DNA from: Amphimedon queenslandica
Lineage: Eukaryota > Porifera > Demospongiae > Haplosclerida > Niphatidae
Assembly (NCBI RefSeq): GCF_000090795.2
Contig: NW_003546646.1
Coordinates: forward strand, 35,694-69,832
Direction: 5' to 3'
DNA length: 34,139 nt
The position numbers were made by a program, and so were the translations under genes. The first letter of the stretch is position 1. The number at the start of each line of letters is the position of its first letter. Below are positions 1 through 11,263 of this stretch, in pieces. Under the pieces are notes generated by a model. That model made no database searches. It saw nothing but the letters and a program-made list of their open reading frames with translations, and was not told the origin of the DNA.

Positions 1-1
1 G

Positions 2-277
2 ATAGGATCATGGTTTTGTTTCATTGGATTTTATGAAATTGCTGGCTGGATGATGGTGAAACCATTTGAAGCTACCAGTGAATATTTGATTCCAAGTTGT
101 GAACTATATGTACTGATAATGAACTTCCTTGTATTACTCGTTTGTCTTATTAGCTTCCTTGTGTTAAGTCATCGGTATAAACTCCACAGGAGGGAGGATG
201 TGTTTCATGCTTATCTTATAACTGAAAATTATTATGAAAATGAATTTAACAGACGCGATTATTATGGCAGCTTTTAA
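2..277 (+). CDS. 3' end of a POT/SLC15-like transporter (partial)
   Basis: This is the C-terminal end of a gene entering from the left edge, open in frame from base 2 to the stop at 275-277. It encodes the last transmembrane hairpin of a transporter: a GWMMVKP motif, then ATSEYLIPSCELYVLIMNF leading into a hydrophobic helix, then a charged tail ending in a RRDYYGSF-like sequence. It aligns without gaps to the C-terminus of the complete gene at 717-2330 (GWMMVKP, SEYL-PSCELY-LIMNF, YKLH--EDVF-A, YENEF-RRD), so the two are tandem paralogues. Membership of the proton-coupled oligopeptide transporter family is taken from that paralogue. The upstream exon or exons lie outside the window. An AATAAA at 556-561 is a possible polyadenylation signal. 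Confidence 0.8.
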   Translation: MGSWFCFIGFYEIAGWMMVKPFEATSEYLIPSCELYVLIMNFLVLLVCLISFLVLSHRYKLHRREDVFHAYLITENYYENEFNRRDYYGSF

Positions 278-716
278 TTACTTGTACACGAATGTTTGTT
301 GACTACATTACATCAGTTGTTTTTTGTAATTATACTTTATGTTGAAGTCTTGGTTAAAATATGTTTATTTAGTTGCTGATGCGCTGATTCAAATTTACAT
401 GATTGTCATGCATTGTTGTTGCACTAATCACCTTTAGGTCTTGAACATAAAAGATGTCATATGGTACACTACATGTATCGACTAGATAATTTATGCTTGT
501 ATTAATAGAGAGCATGATTACGTAACGGTGAACTGAAAGTCATCTTCATTTTCAAAATAAACTTTGTATGAAAGCAAAGCTAGCACTAGCTCTAAAGGTG
601 GTTTACCTAACCATTACCCAATTATCGCAAACAGTTGTGAGCATTTGTGGTATTATTGTGAGGATATAATGCTTGTTGAAACTGCTATTGTGGTTGGTGT
701 TTATTAAATCAGAAAG
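278..716. other. intergenic spacer between the two transporter paralogues
   Basis: AT-rich, with no convincing open reading frame or splice-bounded exon. It holds the 3' UTR of the first paralogue (AATAAA at 556-561) and the presumed promoter and 5' UTR of the second. A TAA in frame with the 717 start lies at 705-707. Confidence 0.5.
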
Positions 717-2330
717 ATGTTTTATTTTCAATGCAGAAAGTCAATGGAAAGAAGAAGCAAGTGTATCATTATTTGCTCTCTACTCTGGTTTATGTTATTG
801 CGATCATTTGACATCTCTATACTTTTCTCTTTCAAAACCTGGAAACAAAGGGACAGTGACCTGTATAAATTTATTTTGAATTCGGTTGCTATCTTGTTTT
901 ATATTCCTTTGCCCATTTTCAGTCTCTTTGCTGAAATTAAGTTTGGGCTGCTCAAAACAGCTATTGCCATCACATGTATTGAAGCTGTATGTTCACTGTG
1001 CTACACTATACTGTCTGTTCTTGATGGTTCAGTGATAGATACTGTTACATCTGTGGTTGTCCCACTCTTTCTTTTTGCACAAGTTTACTTTGAGACTTTA
1101 GTTCTATGCTTCATTGCCAATGAACTTACTGAAAGTTCCTGTAGATCTGACCATTTCAGTACTTATGTCTGGTGGCATGTTTGGTGTGCACATACTGGAT
1201 CAATGGTAACAGAAGTCAGCAGCTGCCTATTTGAAAGTTACAATAATTTTGAAGCTTACGCAAGTTCTGTGCATTTTACATTTTTAATAGTTATTATAAT
1301 ATCAGCTCTCTTCATAAAGAAGTGGACTATCAGATACAATTATACTGTGAATCCTCTCAAACTTATTTCTAGTGTTTTATGTTTTGCACTAAAGAACAAA
1401 TATCCTTTGAAACGCTCTGCATTGACTTACTGGGAGGAAACTGAACCATCTCGTATTAACTTAGGGAAAGCTAAATATGGGGGACCTTTCTTAGAAAAAG
1501 ATGTGGAAAGTGTTAAGACATTTTTGCGACTAACCCCACTACTCATTGTGATGACCATGATTTACTTTCCCTTCCAGACATTAGGACGTTTGACAGAAAA
1601 GAAAGGATCACTTCCTTTTTGCTTTCTATTTCGTACTTACGTTGCAGAGTATGTAGTAATAATCATCTCTGTACCTCTTTACCAGTTTATCATCAAACCT
1701 TACTGCCCAAGAAAAATGAGGTTGAGTATTCTAAAAAGAACTGGATTAGGCATAGCACTTGTAGTTTTGGCAAAGTTTGGATACATTGCACTTGACTTGC
1801 TGATAGCTGTTCCTGCCCATGCTAACAACAATGAAACAATATGCTTAGTTAAATCGGCAATCAATGACACTGGGTACCATGATATGATCATTAGCTATGA
1901 GTCATTCCTATATTACTACATGATACCTACATGTATTAATTCTCTAGGAGCTCTTCTTACCATTACTGGCAGTCTAGAATTTGTTTTTGCTCAGGCTCCA
2001 TACAGCATGCGTGGATTACTGATAGGTTTGTGGTTCAGTTTTAGTAGAATATATGCAGCAGTTGGTTGGATGATGGTTAAACCTATTGAGGCTGCAAGTG
2101 AGTATCTGGTGCCAAGTTGTGAGTTGTACATATTGATCATGAACTTTGTGCTTATGTTAGTCAGTTTTGTGTTGTTTGTTATTATTAGTCGGTGGTACAA
2201 GCTACACAGTAATGAAGATGTTTTCAATGCTCACTATGTTGTTGAGACTCATTATGAAAATGAATTTGATAGACGTGATCAAATTTGTACTTATGGTAGC
2301 ACATCTGAAGCTTTTCATAATTATTTTTAA
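717..2330 (+). CDS. POT/SLC15-like proton-coupled oligopeptide transporter homologue
   Basis: Uninterrupted 537-residue reading frame of about 10-12 hydrophobic helices. An in-frame TAA at 705-707 makes the ATG at 717 the first start. The family is seen in a TM2-like LPIFSLFAEIKFGLLKTA, matching the usual P-L-G--AD---G--KTI pattern, and in EFVFAQAPYSMRGLLIGLW near residue 425, matching the second POT signature. Known members import di- and tripeptides or nitrogenous solutes with protons across plasma or lysosomal membranes. The ExxER proton-coupling motif expected in TM1 is not visible: the N-terminus reads SMERRSKC before the first helix and TM1 looks shortened. The TM2 Asp is also replaced (FAE). 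Transport activity is therefore uncertain. The length is near the family norm. Candidate poly(A) signals lie at 2364-2369 and 2388-2393. The gene converges on the minus-strand gene ending at 2475. Confidence 0.8.
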   Translation: MFYFQCRKSMERRSKCIIICSLLWFMLLRSFDISILFSFKTWKQRDSDLYKFILNSVAILFYIPLPIFSLFAEIKFGLLKTAIAITCIEAVCSLCYTILSVLDGSVIDTVTSVVVPLFLFAQVYFETLVLCFIANELTESSCRSDHFSTYVWWHVWCAHTGSMVTEVSSCLFESYNNFEAYASSVHFTFLIVIIISALFIKKWTIRYNYTVNPLKLISSVLCFALKNKYPLKRSALTYWEETEPSRINLGKAKYGGPFLEKDVESVKTFLRLTPLLIVMTMIYFPFQTLGRLTEKKGSLPFCFLFRTYVAEYVVIIISVPLYQFIIKPYCPRKMRLSILKRTGLGIALVVLAKFGYIALDLLIAVPAHANNNETICLVKSAINDTGYHDMIISYESFLYYYMIPTCINSLGALLTITGSLEFVFAQAPYSMRGLLIGLWFSFSRIYAAVGWMMVKPIEAASEYLVPSCELYILIMNFVLMLVSFVLFVIISRWYKLHSNEDVFNAHYVVETHYENEFDRRDQICTYGSTSEAFHNYF

Positions 2331-2363
2331 TTCTTTGTACAACTTTTGTATGCAAATTATTAT

Positions 2364-2369
2364 AATAAA
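2364..2369 (+). terminator. polyadenylation signal AATAAA
   Basis: AATAAA about 35 nt after the transporter stop codon, with a second copy at 2388-2393. It lies in the 144-nt gap between two convergent stop codons. Confidence 0.5.
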
Positions 2370-2474
2370 GTAACACTTTTCTAAGACAATAAAATTGCAA
2401 TTATAATATTCATAACATTATTTAAAAGTTTCTGCATGTAGACTATAATAGATTAATGATAGATATAATTATTT

Positions 2475-5400
2475 TTAATTAAGATGTGCAGCAAATCCTT
2501 TTTTTATCACTTTCTTGATAAGTATGATCCTATAAAAGATAACTATGACTTTTTTAACAATAATAGTTAATATCAAAGCATGAAGAACAAGAATCATTGC
2601 AACTGACATAAAAACAGAATGGAACTGACCTCTTAAATGATTACTGGAAAGATCAATTAATGAATCTGCATCAGATTTTAGATTTTCTGCAATAGATGAT
2701 AATTTTAAAACAAACTCTCTTTTTGAATCCTTATTATTCTTCTCCCAGTCCAGTATCATTCTCATGAACAACTTCCAACCTGTTTCCTCTTCAAAATCAT
2801 CATCAGTAGATTTAAATTCTTTATAAACAACTTTAGCTACTTCAGGAGAAAGATGTGACAATCTTTCAGCAATATTAGCAGCATCTTCTAGTGTGAATGA
2901 CTCTATTAAAGTATTATTTTTAAACTGACAGAATTAGTATAAGATCACATACCTCCATTGAGCATTTGTTCATCAGGAACTCGATTCTTTATTTAAAATA
3001 TGTAACTCACTATTCATTAAGTTATTTTTACTTACTTTTTTAATTTCAGCATTAAACATAGCAATTTTTGCATTATCTTTATCAGAGAGACCACTAGAGC
3101 ACTTCTTACAGCTGCTAATAAATGGAAGTGAATGACGATAAGTTTGAACTTTGCAAGGATTTGATCCCTCATCACCGGAACACATGATGGCAAAGTTATA
3201 CTTGATGCTGCTTTGCTTGGACATGACATCATGACATGCCTGAATGACGCACCCACATATTTTAGTCATGTCTTCATGTGAATGGTGAATGCTTGGAAAT
3301 CGAAATTCTGTAATATCACCAAGGTAAACAAGTTCAAAAAGTAGATTTGAATGTGAAGTAAATGTGGTAACATTGATATGTGTTGATTCCATTGCAGCAT
3401 GATGAATCTGGATATGAGGCTGATATTCTAAGAATTTTAAGATAAACAAAATTCGAAAGTGTGGCAATGATGTGTTCATTTCTTGAACTAAGTGAAGTGA
3501 TACAGGAGTGCATTGTAAATCAGGAAGGTTTGTGCATACATTGGGTATGTAATAGATAGGGGAACTACCTTCCAATGTCAAATCAACTTCCTTGTTTGAC
3601 AATTTAATGGCCATGTTAAATGATTCAAGAAACGACATAAAAACAGGACTGTATGTTCCAAAAATTTGCTCTGAGGTCACAGCTGTGACCAAACCATACT
3701 TTGTGACCAATTCATCATCCCCATTGTAGTAAAATAGCTTATCTAACATATTCAAAAATTGAATTGGCTGCGAGATAATCCATTCAGATTTGGAATCAAT
3801 TAAACTTACATCAATAATACTACCAAAGGACGTAAATAGGCGACAAAACTCTTGAAACATATCAGGACACATACTGAGCTCTTCCGATATTTTTTGCAGT
3901 ACTGATCTTTTGATGTAAAGCTTTTTGTTACCTAGCAGCATGCCACGAAGGAATATATAAGAAAGTGGAACATCTTGGGCCTGCTTGAGCTCATCTGTGA
4001 TCCAACTATTAAGAAGTGTCTTAAGAGACTCAAGACCTCTCATTTCGTCAAAGGTTTGAAATTCATAAATATTTTCAATATCAATGAGCTCATTGATTTT
4101 TAACTGCTTAGAAACTGCATGCACAACTTCTGTTAATCGGCTTTTTTTATTTTCAGTTTCAGTAGGTCTTCTGAGAGTAGCTATTATGCTACAGAATTTT
4201 TTGTAGCGTGTGTCATTTTTCTTTGAAGCAAGTCGAGCAAAAGAAAGGAAATATCGAATACGTGAGCGCCACTTCATTATCAGATCTTTGTCATTACGTA
4301 AAACATCAGGATGATTAGGTGGAATTTCAGGAACTTCATAAAGATGCTCAGCATCCCGCAACAGATCAAGGAATAGCCAAACATGGCTATTATACAAGTG
4401 ACCAGCAAGATGAGAGAGGAGATATGTTGGAATTTTATTGAGGCCAAGATCCCAAACATTGATTAGAGCTAAACCGCATGTGAGAGTTTGATCCCACTTT
4501 GATAATCTAATTTTTTTCTGCTGATCATGATTACTTAAATCTGTCATAACTTCTTCAAGGTGTCTGTTAAGGCCTGGATCTTGGAATAGAGAAAACTCTT
4601 TTGCAGGAAAAATATGAATGTTAAGATCCCTTAGCTTTTTACCACTAGAACGAATCATGCTTTCCACGCCTGCATATAATACTGATGGATACCCTTTGTT
4701 CCGATCTGGAGGTGCCAGTAAAATGCTATTTGAAATTAAATTTCGAGCAGCAAATATTTCACAGAATCCAATGGCATCTCCTTCTTTTAGACCAGTGACT
4801 GGCACATCGACATTTCTAACCAGGCATCTTAATGCTGTAGTTTTTGAGCTGTTTGGTAGGCCACCAGTGATCAATAGCATTGGAGAAATCTTTACTTTAA
4901 TTGATGGGTTCAAAAGGTGATTCGTTAACACCTTGGGAGTTAATGTGAATTCTTCCCCTAGGTATTGACAAGAAAGCTTTCATTAGAATGTTTCAGAATT
5001 TATTATTAATTATCAATCAGATGCATGCACATTCTCTTTCTAAATAATATGATAATGCTGGATATGCATTGCTCTTCTTAGTTTAACAACAGCCAAATTT
5101 TATCTAGATTGACTATTAGAATTAATAGAAACTGACGTGTCATAAAGTAGATCTAAACACAAATCATAATTCAAAATGCTATCAAATTAATCACCAATTT
5201 TTGTACAAACTTTATTAGATCTGTAGTGTTAATTTATCTTAATAATAATGTACAAGTGATAACTTAACATTAATTTAACTCTACATTCTCCAACAGTTCA
5301 TCATCCTCAAAACTTCAACACCCACTCTCTATTTGATCTTTCGTTTGACTCTCACTCAATTCTCTTGACTATATCTCTAAATTGTTTAGTTCAGTGAGAA

Positions 5401-6857
5401 CATACACATCTTGTTCACATACACATTGTGCTTATCATTAATTTTACAATTATTATTATTCATTGTCTCTTCCACTCCAACTCTCCTCTATCTCAACCAA
5501 GAAAACAGGCAATAGAACAAAGAAAAGCTTTATGCAGCAGTATAGTGTTATTTGGTACATTATATACACCAGGACATGTATAGTTTAGTACATGTAGTGT
5601 ATGCTATTATGAGTCGGAGCATTTATAAGATTTTGTGTGTGTGTAGACTAGTTCAAATTAAGTGGAGTCAGATTACTGATAACAGCTTAATCTACATAAT
5701 TATGACTCTCTGCATTATTCATTTTGTCAATAGGTCTTTTACAATCATATGTTATTAGATCATTAAAATTTAATTTCAAGTACAAAGCTATAGCTACTAC
5801 CAAACTGTCAATAGCTACAGCATCTTTCTTGGTCGTATGAACCGGGCTCTCAAGTTTATTGTCACCTAATAGCAGTTATTATTACAAGATAAAAGTGGGC
5901 TCAATTTTATAGATTAGATGATAATAATAACAGTGAACAATCATCTTATCAGGTGAAAAGGGAGGAACACTAATTTACTAAAAAAACAGTTACCTGACAT
6001 AAGTTCTGTTAAAAAGTTTAGCTCTTGCAATAATCAACTTAACAATAAATGGTAACAATACCAGAAAGAAATAATAGATTGCACAGCTTTAAATAAGGAG
6101 TGTATGCATTACATCACAATACATCAGTTTACATACTTGTGGTTACATACAATAAAAACTACAGTCCAAAGTGTTAAATGAACCAACCAAGTTCAGATGC
6201 CTACTGAGAGGCAAAAGGGGAGACAGAGCAAACACAACCAGAATTAAAAGAGTGATAATTTATGGTTTACCTACTGTAGCGTGCAGAATCATTTAAATTC
6301 ATAAATTCATAAAAAATTAATCAGTATATATAGTTCAATGGCTAGCTGAAGCAACTGACCAAGACAAATCAAGAGTGTAGGCTATATAGGGAGTTCCATG
6401 CCTGGCATATTCTCGCCTGGCACTGGCATGTATGCAGACTCAGACTGAGCAAAGGAAAAAGTTGTATATACTATATATACATGCAAATTGTGCGAAAAGC
6501 AATCACAGTCTAGTCATCAGTGTCACACAGTTCAGTATTTATTAATGGTGCTCTACAGAATACTTTTAACAACAATGACAACAATACTTACTCTCATCGC
6601 ATGACCCAAAATCTCCAAAAACCGGTAAGCTTCTTCTTGGTTGATCCTCATTTTTTCCCTGAATATTAGACACCAAACACCTTAAGTCCGGGTAGTCGTC
6701 CTAGATATTGCCAAGCACATATACATATAGAGTCTAGCACTGATCTAAAAATAACTAGCCTTACCCCTGTCTCTTCTAGTGGAGAAATATACAGATAAGG
6801 TTCATCAACAATCTCATCTGCAGTAGCCGAGGCAGTAGCTCTATTTGATTTACTCAT
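2475..6857 (-). CDS. P-loop-like, Death-domain, membrane-anchored protein (4 exons)
   Basis: Exons as I join them: 6857-6765, 6700-6592, 4957-3036 and 2924-2475 (857 residues). Phases agree at each join (0, 1, 0), and donors are GTAAGG, GTAAGT and GTAAGT. The start ATG has A at -3 and an upstream in-frame stop. Residues 1-68 are an acidic, polar leader. Residues 95-110 hold GGLPNSSKTTA, a P-loop-like stretch with Ser in place of the second Gly. Residues 236-239 read WDLG, placed like the G3 region of GTPases. A long globular part follows with no motif I can name. Residues 715-800 are Death-domain-like (ESFTLEDAANIAERLS, then TGWKLFMRMILDWEKN). Residues 811-831 form one hydrophobic helix before a Lys-rich tail, which suggests C-terminal membrane anchoring. 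The join over the 1.6-kb intron at 4958-6591 is the least certain; the large exon could instead start from its internal ATG at 4878-4880. GTPase activity is doubtful because the P-loop is degenerate. Confidence 0.6.
4958..6591 (-). other. long intron of the P-loop/Death gene, no exon seen
   Basis: AT-rich, with TCTC-rich and TATA-rich patches and no credible coding exon on either strand. It is bounded by a GTAAGT donor (at 6591) and a CCTAG acceptor (at 4958) of matching phase. At 1.6 kb it is far longer than other introns here. A second promoter inside it cannot be excluded. Confidence 0.45.
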
Positions 6858-7132
6858 TTTGTAACAAAAGTCCAAACTCCAAACAACACTGGAAATTACA
6901 GGAAAAATGAGGAAATAGATCTAGATGTTTGTCAAAATCCGCCCCTTTTTAGTTTTTTAACTTTTTTTTAAAGCAGGGGCAAATACTATAAAGATTATAA
7001 CAGCTCAGAGTCATGCATGCATATCAGATAGCTCAGCCACACCTTTTAGACTAACACCCACGCATTAGCTCACTTCCTTTTGCAATTGCCAATAAAAATA
7101 CTATTATAAATAAAGCGAAGTATTGTAATTAT
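6858..7132. other. intergenic spacer, presumed 5' region of the P-loop/Death gene
   Basis: AT-rich, no coding potential seen. It separates the ATG of the 2475-6857 gene from the stop codon of the LRR exon of gene A, both on the minus strand. Confidence 0.4.
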
Positions 7133-7882
7133 TTAAATTATTTGTTCCACAAAATCTAATCTGTTTTTAATATGCTCATAATAAGGTAAAGTAGAACAAG
7201 TTCCTTGATGTAATTCATCTAACCCAAGTATCCTTAGTGTATTATTGGTCTTGAGTGATTCCATCAACATCATTACTCCATCAGTATCAATGTTAGTGCG
7301 GTGGAGATCAAGGTAACTGAGTGCATTGTTAAGAAGTAAAAGTTCAGCAAGTAACTGAGCACTAGATGCAGTGATGCCAGGATTGTAATCAAGATACAAA
7401 TATTGAAGTGTTTCATTACATTGCAGTGATTGTGTTAGTGCAATGACTCCATCATCACTGATTGAATCATGAGCAAGGCTCAAAATTTTCAATGATTTGT
7501 TGATTGATAATTGAGAAGAGAATGAGAGGATATCCTCACGTGTTAAGAATGACGAGAGTATACAAAGTATTTCTATTGTACTTCTCTCCAATATAGCTGG
7601 TAATAGGACTTGTATACTCTCAGATGATGAGCGGATGAGCATAATGCTAATATGTCTGTCCTCCAATTTACTGATTACCTCCATACATTGATCTGCCGAT
7701 GGTCTAATGAGCTGTACATTATCTTGTCTCCATTCCACCTCTCTATCATTTTGTACTTCATTTTGTACTAATAATAAACATACAATTTCAGATAATTTTA
7801 TGTGAGAAATAAAAATTAATGTTACCAAGAATGAACAATTATCTATAGCTTACTGTACTCCAGATTTTCCCACCCACAATTC

Positions 7883-7913
<31 letters not shown>

Positions 7914-8209
7914 TACTGTAACTCACTGCATCAATCTCAAACCATCTACACAATATTTTATCAAACTCATGCAACCCCAGAAAAGAGAAAAGACTGGGAG
8001 AGTTGGGTACCCTATAACATTTTAACCAGGTTCACAAGACAAAACTGTTAATTGCTTCAAAAGATAACATGAAACAAGCACATCTCTCAACCTCCACAAA
8101 TGACAACCAGGAATAACAATAGTAACAAAGTGCTAACTAAATCAGTCAAATCATGTACAGATAATTGTATTTAACTCACAGTTTACATTATCATATATGT
8201 CGTCATTAC
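7133..8209 (-). CDS. alternative 3' exons of gene A, leucine-rich repeats
   Basis: Large exon 7767-7133, preceded by an acceptor (TTATTATTAG) that needs phase 1. A 30-nt candidate exon at 8209-8180 (CATACAG acceptor, GTGAGT donor) encodes NDDIYDNVN and has matching phase on both sides. It would join exon 9 of gene A (donor at 8366) in frame. The exon encodes about 210 residues. After a hydrophobic segment come ribonuclease-inhibitor-type LRRs: NKSLKILSLAHDSISDDGV, NETLQYLYLDYNPGITASSA, NNALSYLDLHRTNIDTDGV and NNTLRILGLDE. LRRs of this type are ligand- or partner-binding surfaces in NOD-like proteins. With these exons gene A would encode 938 residues. The alternative is a separate LRR gene with a 5' exon I did not find. 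The repeats are clear; the linkage is an inference from phase and strand. Confidence 0.6.
7883..7912. repeat. (CA)n microsatellite
   Basis: A run of CA dinucleotides in the intron between the 30-nt candidate exon (8180-8209) and the LRR exon. Confidence 0.9.
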
Positions 8210-8246
8210 CTGTATGATTATAATAATTAAATATTCATTCACTCAT

Positions 8247-10938
8247 TCATGTACTTGATGTGTCACTATCACTCTCAGATGATTCATCTTTTGTCTCTGA
8301 TATCTCTCCAACTGGTAATTGTAAATATTAAAATAGAAATTAATACATTAAGTGTAAAATACATACTGTTATTGTTATCAAGTTTCAGTTTCAATTGTTC
8401 TACTTCTTGTAGTCTATTCTCTGACAGTTCCTTCAATGACGCTAACTCTTTCTCAGTATTTGCTACAATTTACAAGGTCAACACTAATTGTTTTGATTTA
8501 CTTCAACCAATGTACATGTACATCACACATTCTTAGATCAACATTGTACAAACTGATATACCTTCTCTTTCTTTCATAATCTGGTTCAAAATATTTTCTT
8601 TCTCTGCCACTTCTTTCATTAGCGACGACATTTTTTCTTTAAGTTCATTGATTATATCTTCATTTTGAGCTACTAGCTAATAGGATTAATAACTATAAAT
8701 AATCATACCATTTATGCATTGACTTTCCTCAAGCTTAATTTGTAATACTTCTAATTCTTTCAATCTGTTTTCTGATACTTCCTTAAATATTGCTAACTCT
8801 GTTTCAGTAGCTATTAAGGATCAAATAAACAGTTTTCTTACCCATTATCTTTTGATCTCTGTCTCTTAAAGCAGTTTTCAAATCATTAATCTGTACTAGC
8901 AAGTCCTTCAGTAAGAGTCAGAATATAATGTACATAAGTTCATTCATTTCTAACCTGAGTAGTGTCCCATACGGTATCTTGTCCTACTATAAATTCTTTT
9001 AATTCTTTTATTCGTAATGCATCTATCTTCTCAAGGACAATACTTTTAAGTAAACCAGTGCATTCAGCAGGGCAGTAGCAGGTCACTACAACTGATCGAC
9101 CAGTACCAACTTTATCGATCTGTATGTGGCACTTATGTAGTGGCTCCAGCTCATCCAAAACATCAATGATATCCTGCAAGGTACATTTATCAGGATTCCA
9201 GTTGAACACAAACACAACTGTTTCACATAAAAGGCGAGATGGAGTAGCAACTGCTTGTAGTTCCTCACCAAGGCAAAGACTCACTGATACTGACTTACAG
9301 AAATCCTTAGCTTCCTCTTTGAATGATTTAATGATTGGCTCAGCCTCTTCTATGTTGAATTCAAAAGCTAAATTTTCAAGGGGACTTAAGTCAACAATAC
9401 TGCACTTTCTTTTTACTACATTTAATATTTCATTGATTGTCATTTTGTAAGAAAGTTGCGACTTCAGATCAGGAAACAAGTCAATAATTAGTTCCTTCAT
9501 TTCATCAATATTTAAAGCAGTTTTCTTGCTATAAAAAATACGCCGAACTCGAAAAAAAGTAGATCCAAATTTTGATCTCATTTCTTTAAACTTTTTTTTC
9601 ATATCTCGGGGAAAAAGAATTTTATGATTACCATGTTTATCCGTTTCATTGTCATCAAATAGTGAACCTGTAAAAGGTAAAAGTTAAGATGGAGTTATAA
9701 TGATTATACTTTCTGAACTAGCAGACATAGACTTTTGTTTTGAAAAATAAATGTCACTCTCTTTAACATCATTATCACAATAATTGAAATACTTTCCTAA
9801 AACAAAAAGGTAACTTTATGCAAGAAAGACTGAATTTACTATATTCTTCAAAAATAGTATCTCCAATATGAGCAGTCTCTGAGAACTTCCTCAATACATT
9901 AACAAACAACTCCAGGTGTTTGTAATTGGAGTGAACAGCATCTCGTACAGCTTTGAGGAGAACTGCTCTACTGTCAGAGACAGAACCTCTGGTAGACATG
10001 ACACAAGATAGAGCCTCATCAGATATAACCTCTTCATGAAGCAACTTTGCCATATGAACTGGTTCAGTAATTGACTGAGAGAGAGTACTGTAATTGTTCC
10101 TCAATATATCACTAGCACGATCTTCATTATCACCTACTACACCCTGTAGTTGTACTAATGTACTATCATTATCTTGAGGAATTTTCCCTTTCATTATAAA
10201 TTATTCATAATAAATAATAATAATGACATTACAATATTCAGTGCTTACCATAATTGGTCATCATGTCATTGGCTATATCTCTTGTTTCTTCAACATCAGA
10301 CAGTACTATGGTAATATTTTTAAGTTTCTTGTAGTCGCTAGCCACTGTTTCTTGCACTGCTGTCAGTAAAATGGTCTTCTTGTCATCCAGTGACCTCCTC
10401 TGATCCATCCTCTCCATTTCATCCAGAGTAGCTTCACTTATACATCTCTTACAGTATAACAGTTGAGACACTTGTACAGGAGAGACAAGAGCCTCATTTA
10501 ATGATTCAATATTCCGTTCAAGAATAGAAACTGCCTCAGAAGATGGTGATATATGATCTAAATCTAATAAAATAATTATGTTACCATTGAGTTTCAAGTC
10601 TAAATTTAACTTGAACACTTACAAGCTGCCTTATGTAACTCCTTCAAATGCTTTTCATATTTATCAGCGAGTGTATTCTCTCCCACTACTTTCTTTCTCA
10701 ATGCTTCCAGTACTTGTCTCCTACTAGCAGTAGGAGTAGTGGCCAGCCATAGATTGAACATCTCTATCATCTTGTGAGCGTCATTGTGGCTAGTTTGTCC
10801 TTCAATACTTCTCAATCGTTTCTGATCCAAGTCAAGCATTGTACCAACAGTGTACCAGTTAGTACTAACATCAACATGCTCCGTTAGCTCCGTAATAGTT
10901 GGAGTAGCTGACAAGAAACAATCGAAAGAATTTTCCAT
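8247..10938 (-). CDS. gene A: Death, two CARD-like, unnamed domain, coiled coil
   Basis: Exons: 10938-10623, 10563-10249, 10187-9840, 9796-9710, 9667-8955, 8905-8842, 8810-8709, 8672-8562, 8462-8367 and 8311-8247 (738 residues). Intron phases are 1,1,1,1,0,1,1,1,1. The start is the ATG conserved with gene B and the third copy (MENSF here, MEVSF and MEGSF there). Residues 13-100 are a Death domain (ITELTEHVDVSTNW, then LDLDQKRLRSIEG). Residues 115-208 and 225-322 are CARD-like helical bundles that resemble each other (SPVQVSQLLYCKRCISE and TEPVHMAKLLHEEVISDE). Residues about 356-593 hold a conserved domain I cannot name: a helical half (VKRKCSIVDLSPLENLA, then KDFCKSVSVSL) and an alpha-beta half (FVFNWNPDKCTLQDI, then SVVVTCYCPAE). 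Residues 594-718 form a Leu/Glu/Lys coiled coil. The tail is acidic and Ser-rich and ends SDSDTSST. A cytoplasmic adaptor role is likely from family knowledge. Gene B is its tandem paralogue. Confidence 0.75.
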
Positions 10939-11209
10939 GTTTTGTTTTCCTGCTAAAAATTTGAACACGCCCTGACGCCCATGCAATTAATTGATCCTGC
11001 TAACCACAATTTTGATTTCTTATGCATGACGAAAGCAGTTTGGCTCTAACTTATTGAAAGAAAAAGCTAATGTATTTAACATGTGCTTTGAACTATGCCC
11101 TCCTCTCATTTTACTTTCTCTTAATTTTTCTTGTAACAAAGAGATATTATTATTGAAAGGTAAGCTAAAAACTTAAGGAACAGCTTGCTGAAACCTATCA
11201 ATAGGCAAA

Positions 11210-11244
<35 letters not shown>

Positions 11245-11263
11245 AATCACATATTAAAAAATT
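10939..11263. other. intergenic spacer upstream of gene A with (AC)n tract
   Basis: Holds a (AC)15 microsatellite at 11211-11240 and a GC-rich patch immediately upstream of the gene A ATG (10966-10982, a GGGCGTC-AGGGCGTG sequence on the minus strand). An in-frame upstream ATG at 10986 would add 16 residues. I prefer 10938 because paralogues conserve it and its context (AAACATGG) is better. Confidence 0.5.

Noticed and set aside
2925-2952. A 28-nt intron (GTATGT ... CTGTCAG) upstream of the Death/TM exon
   Set aside because: Too short, and the frame before it meets stops. The 111-nt intron 3035-2925 with a GTAAGT donor joins the large exon in phase 0.
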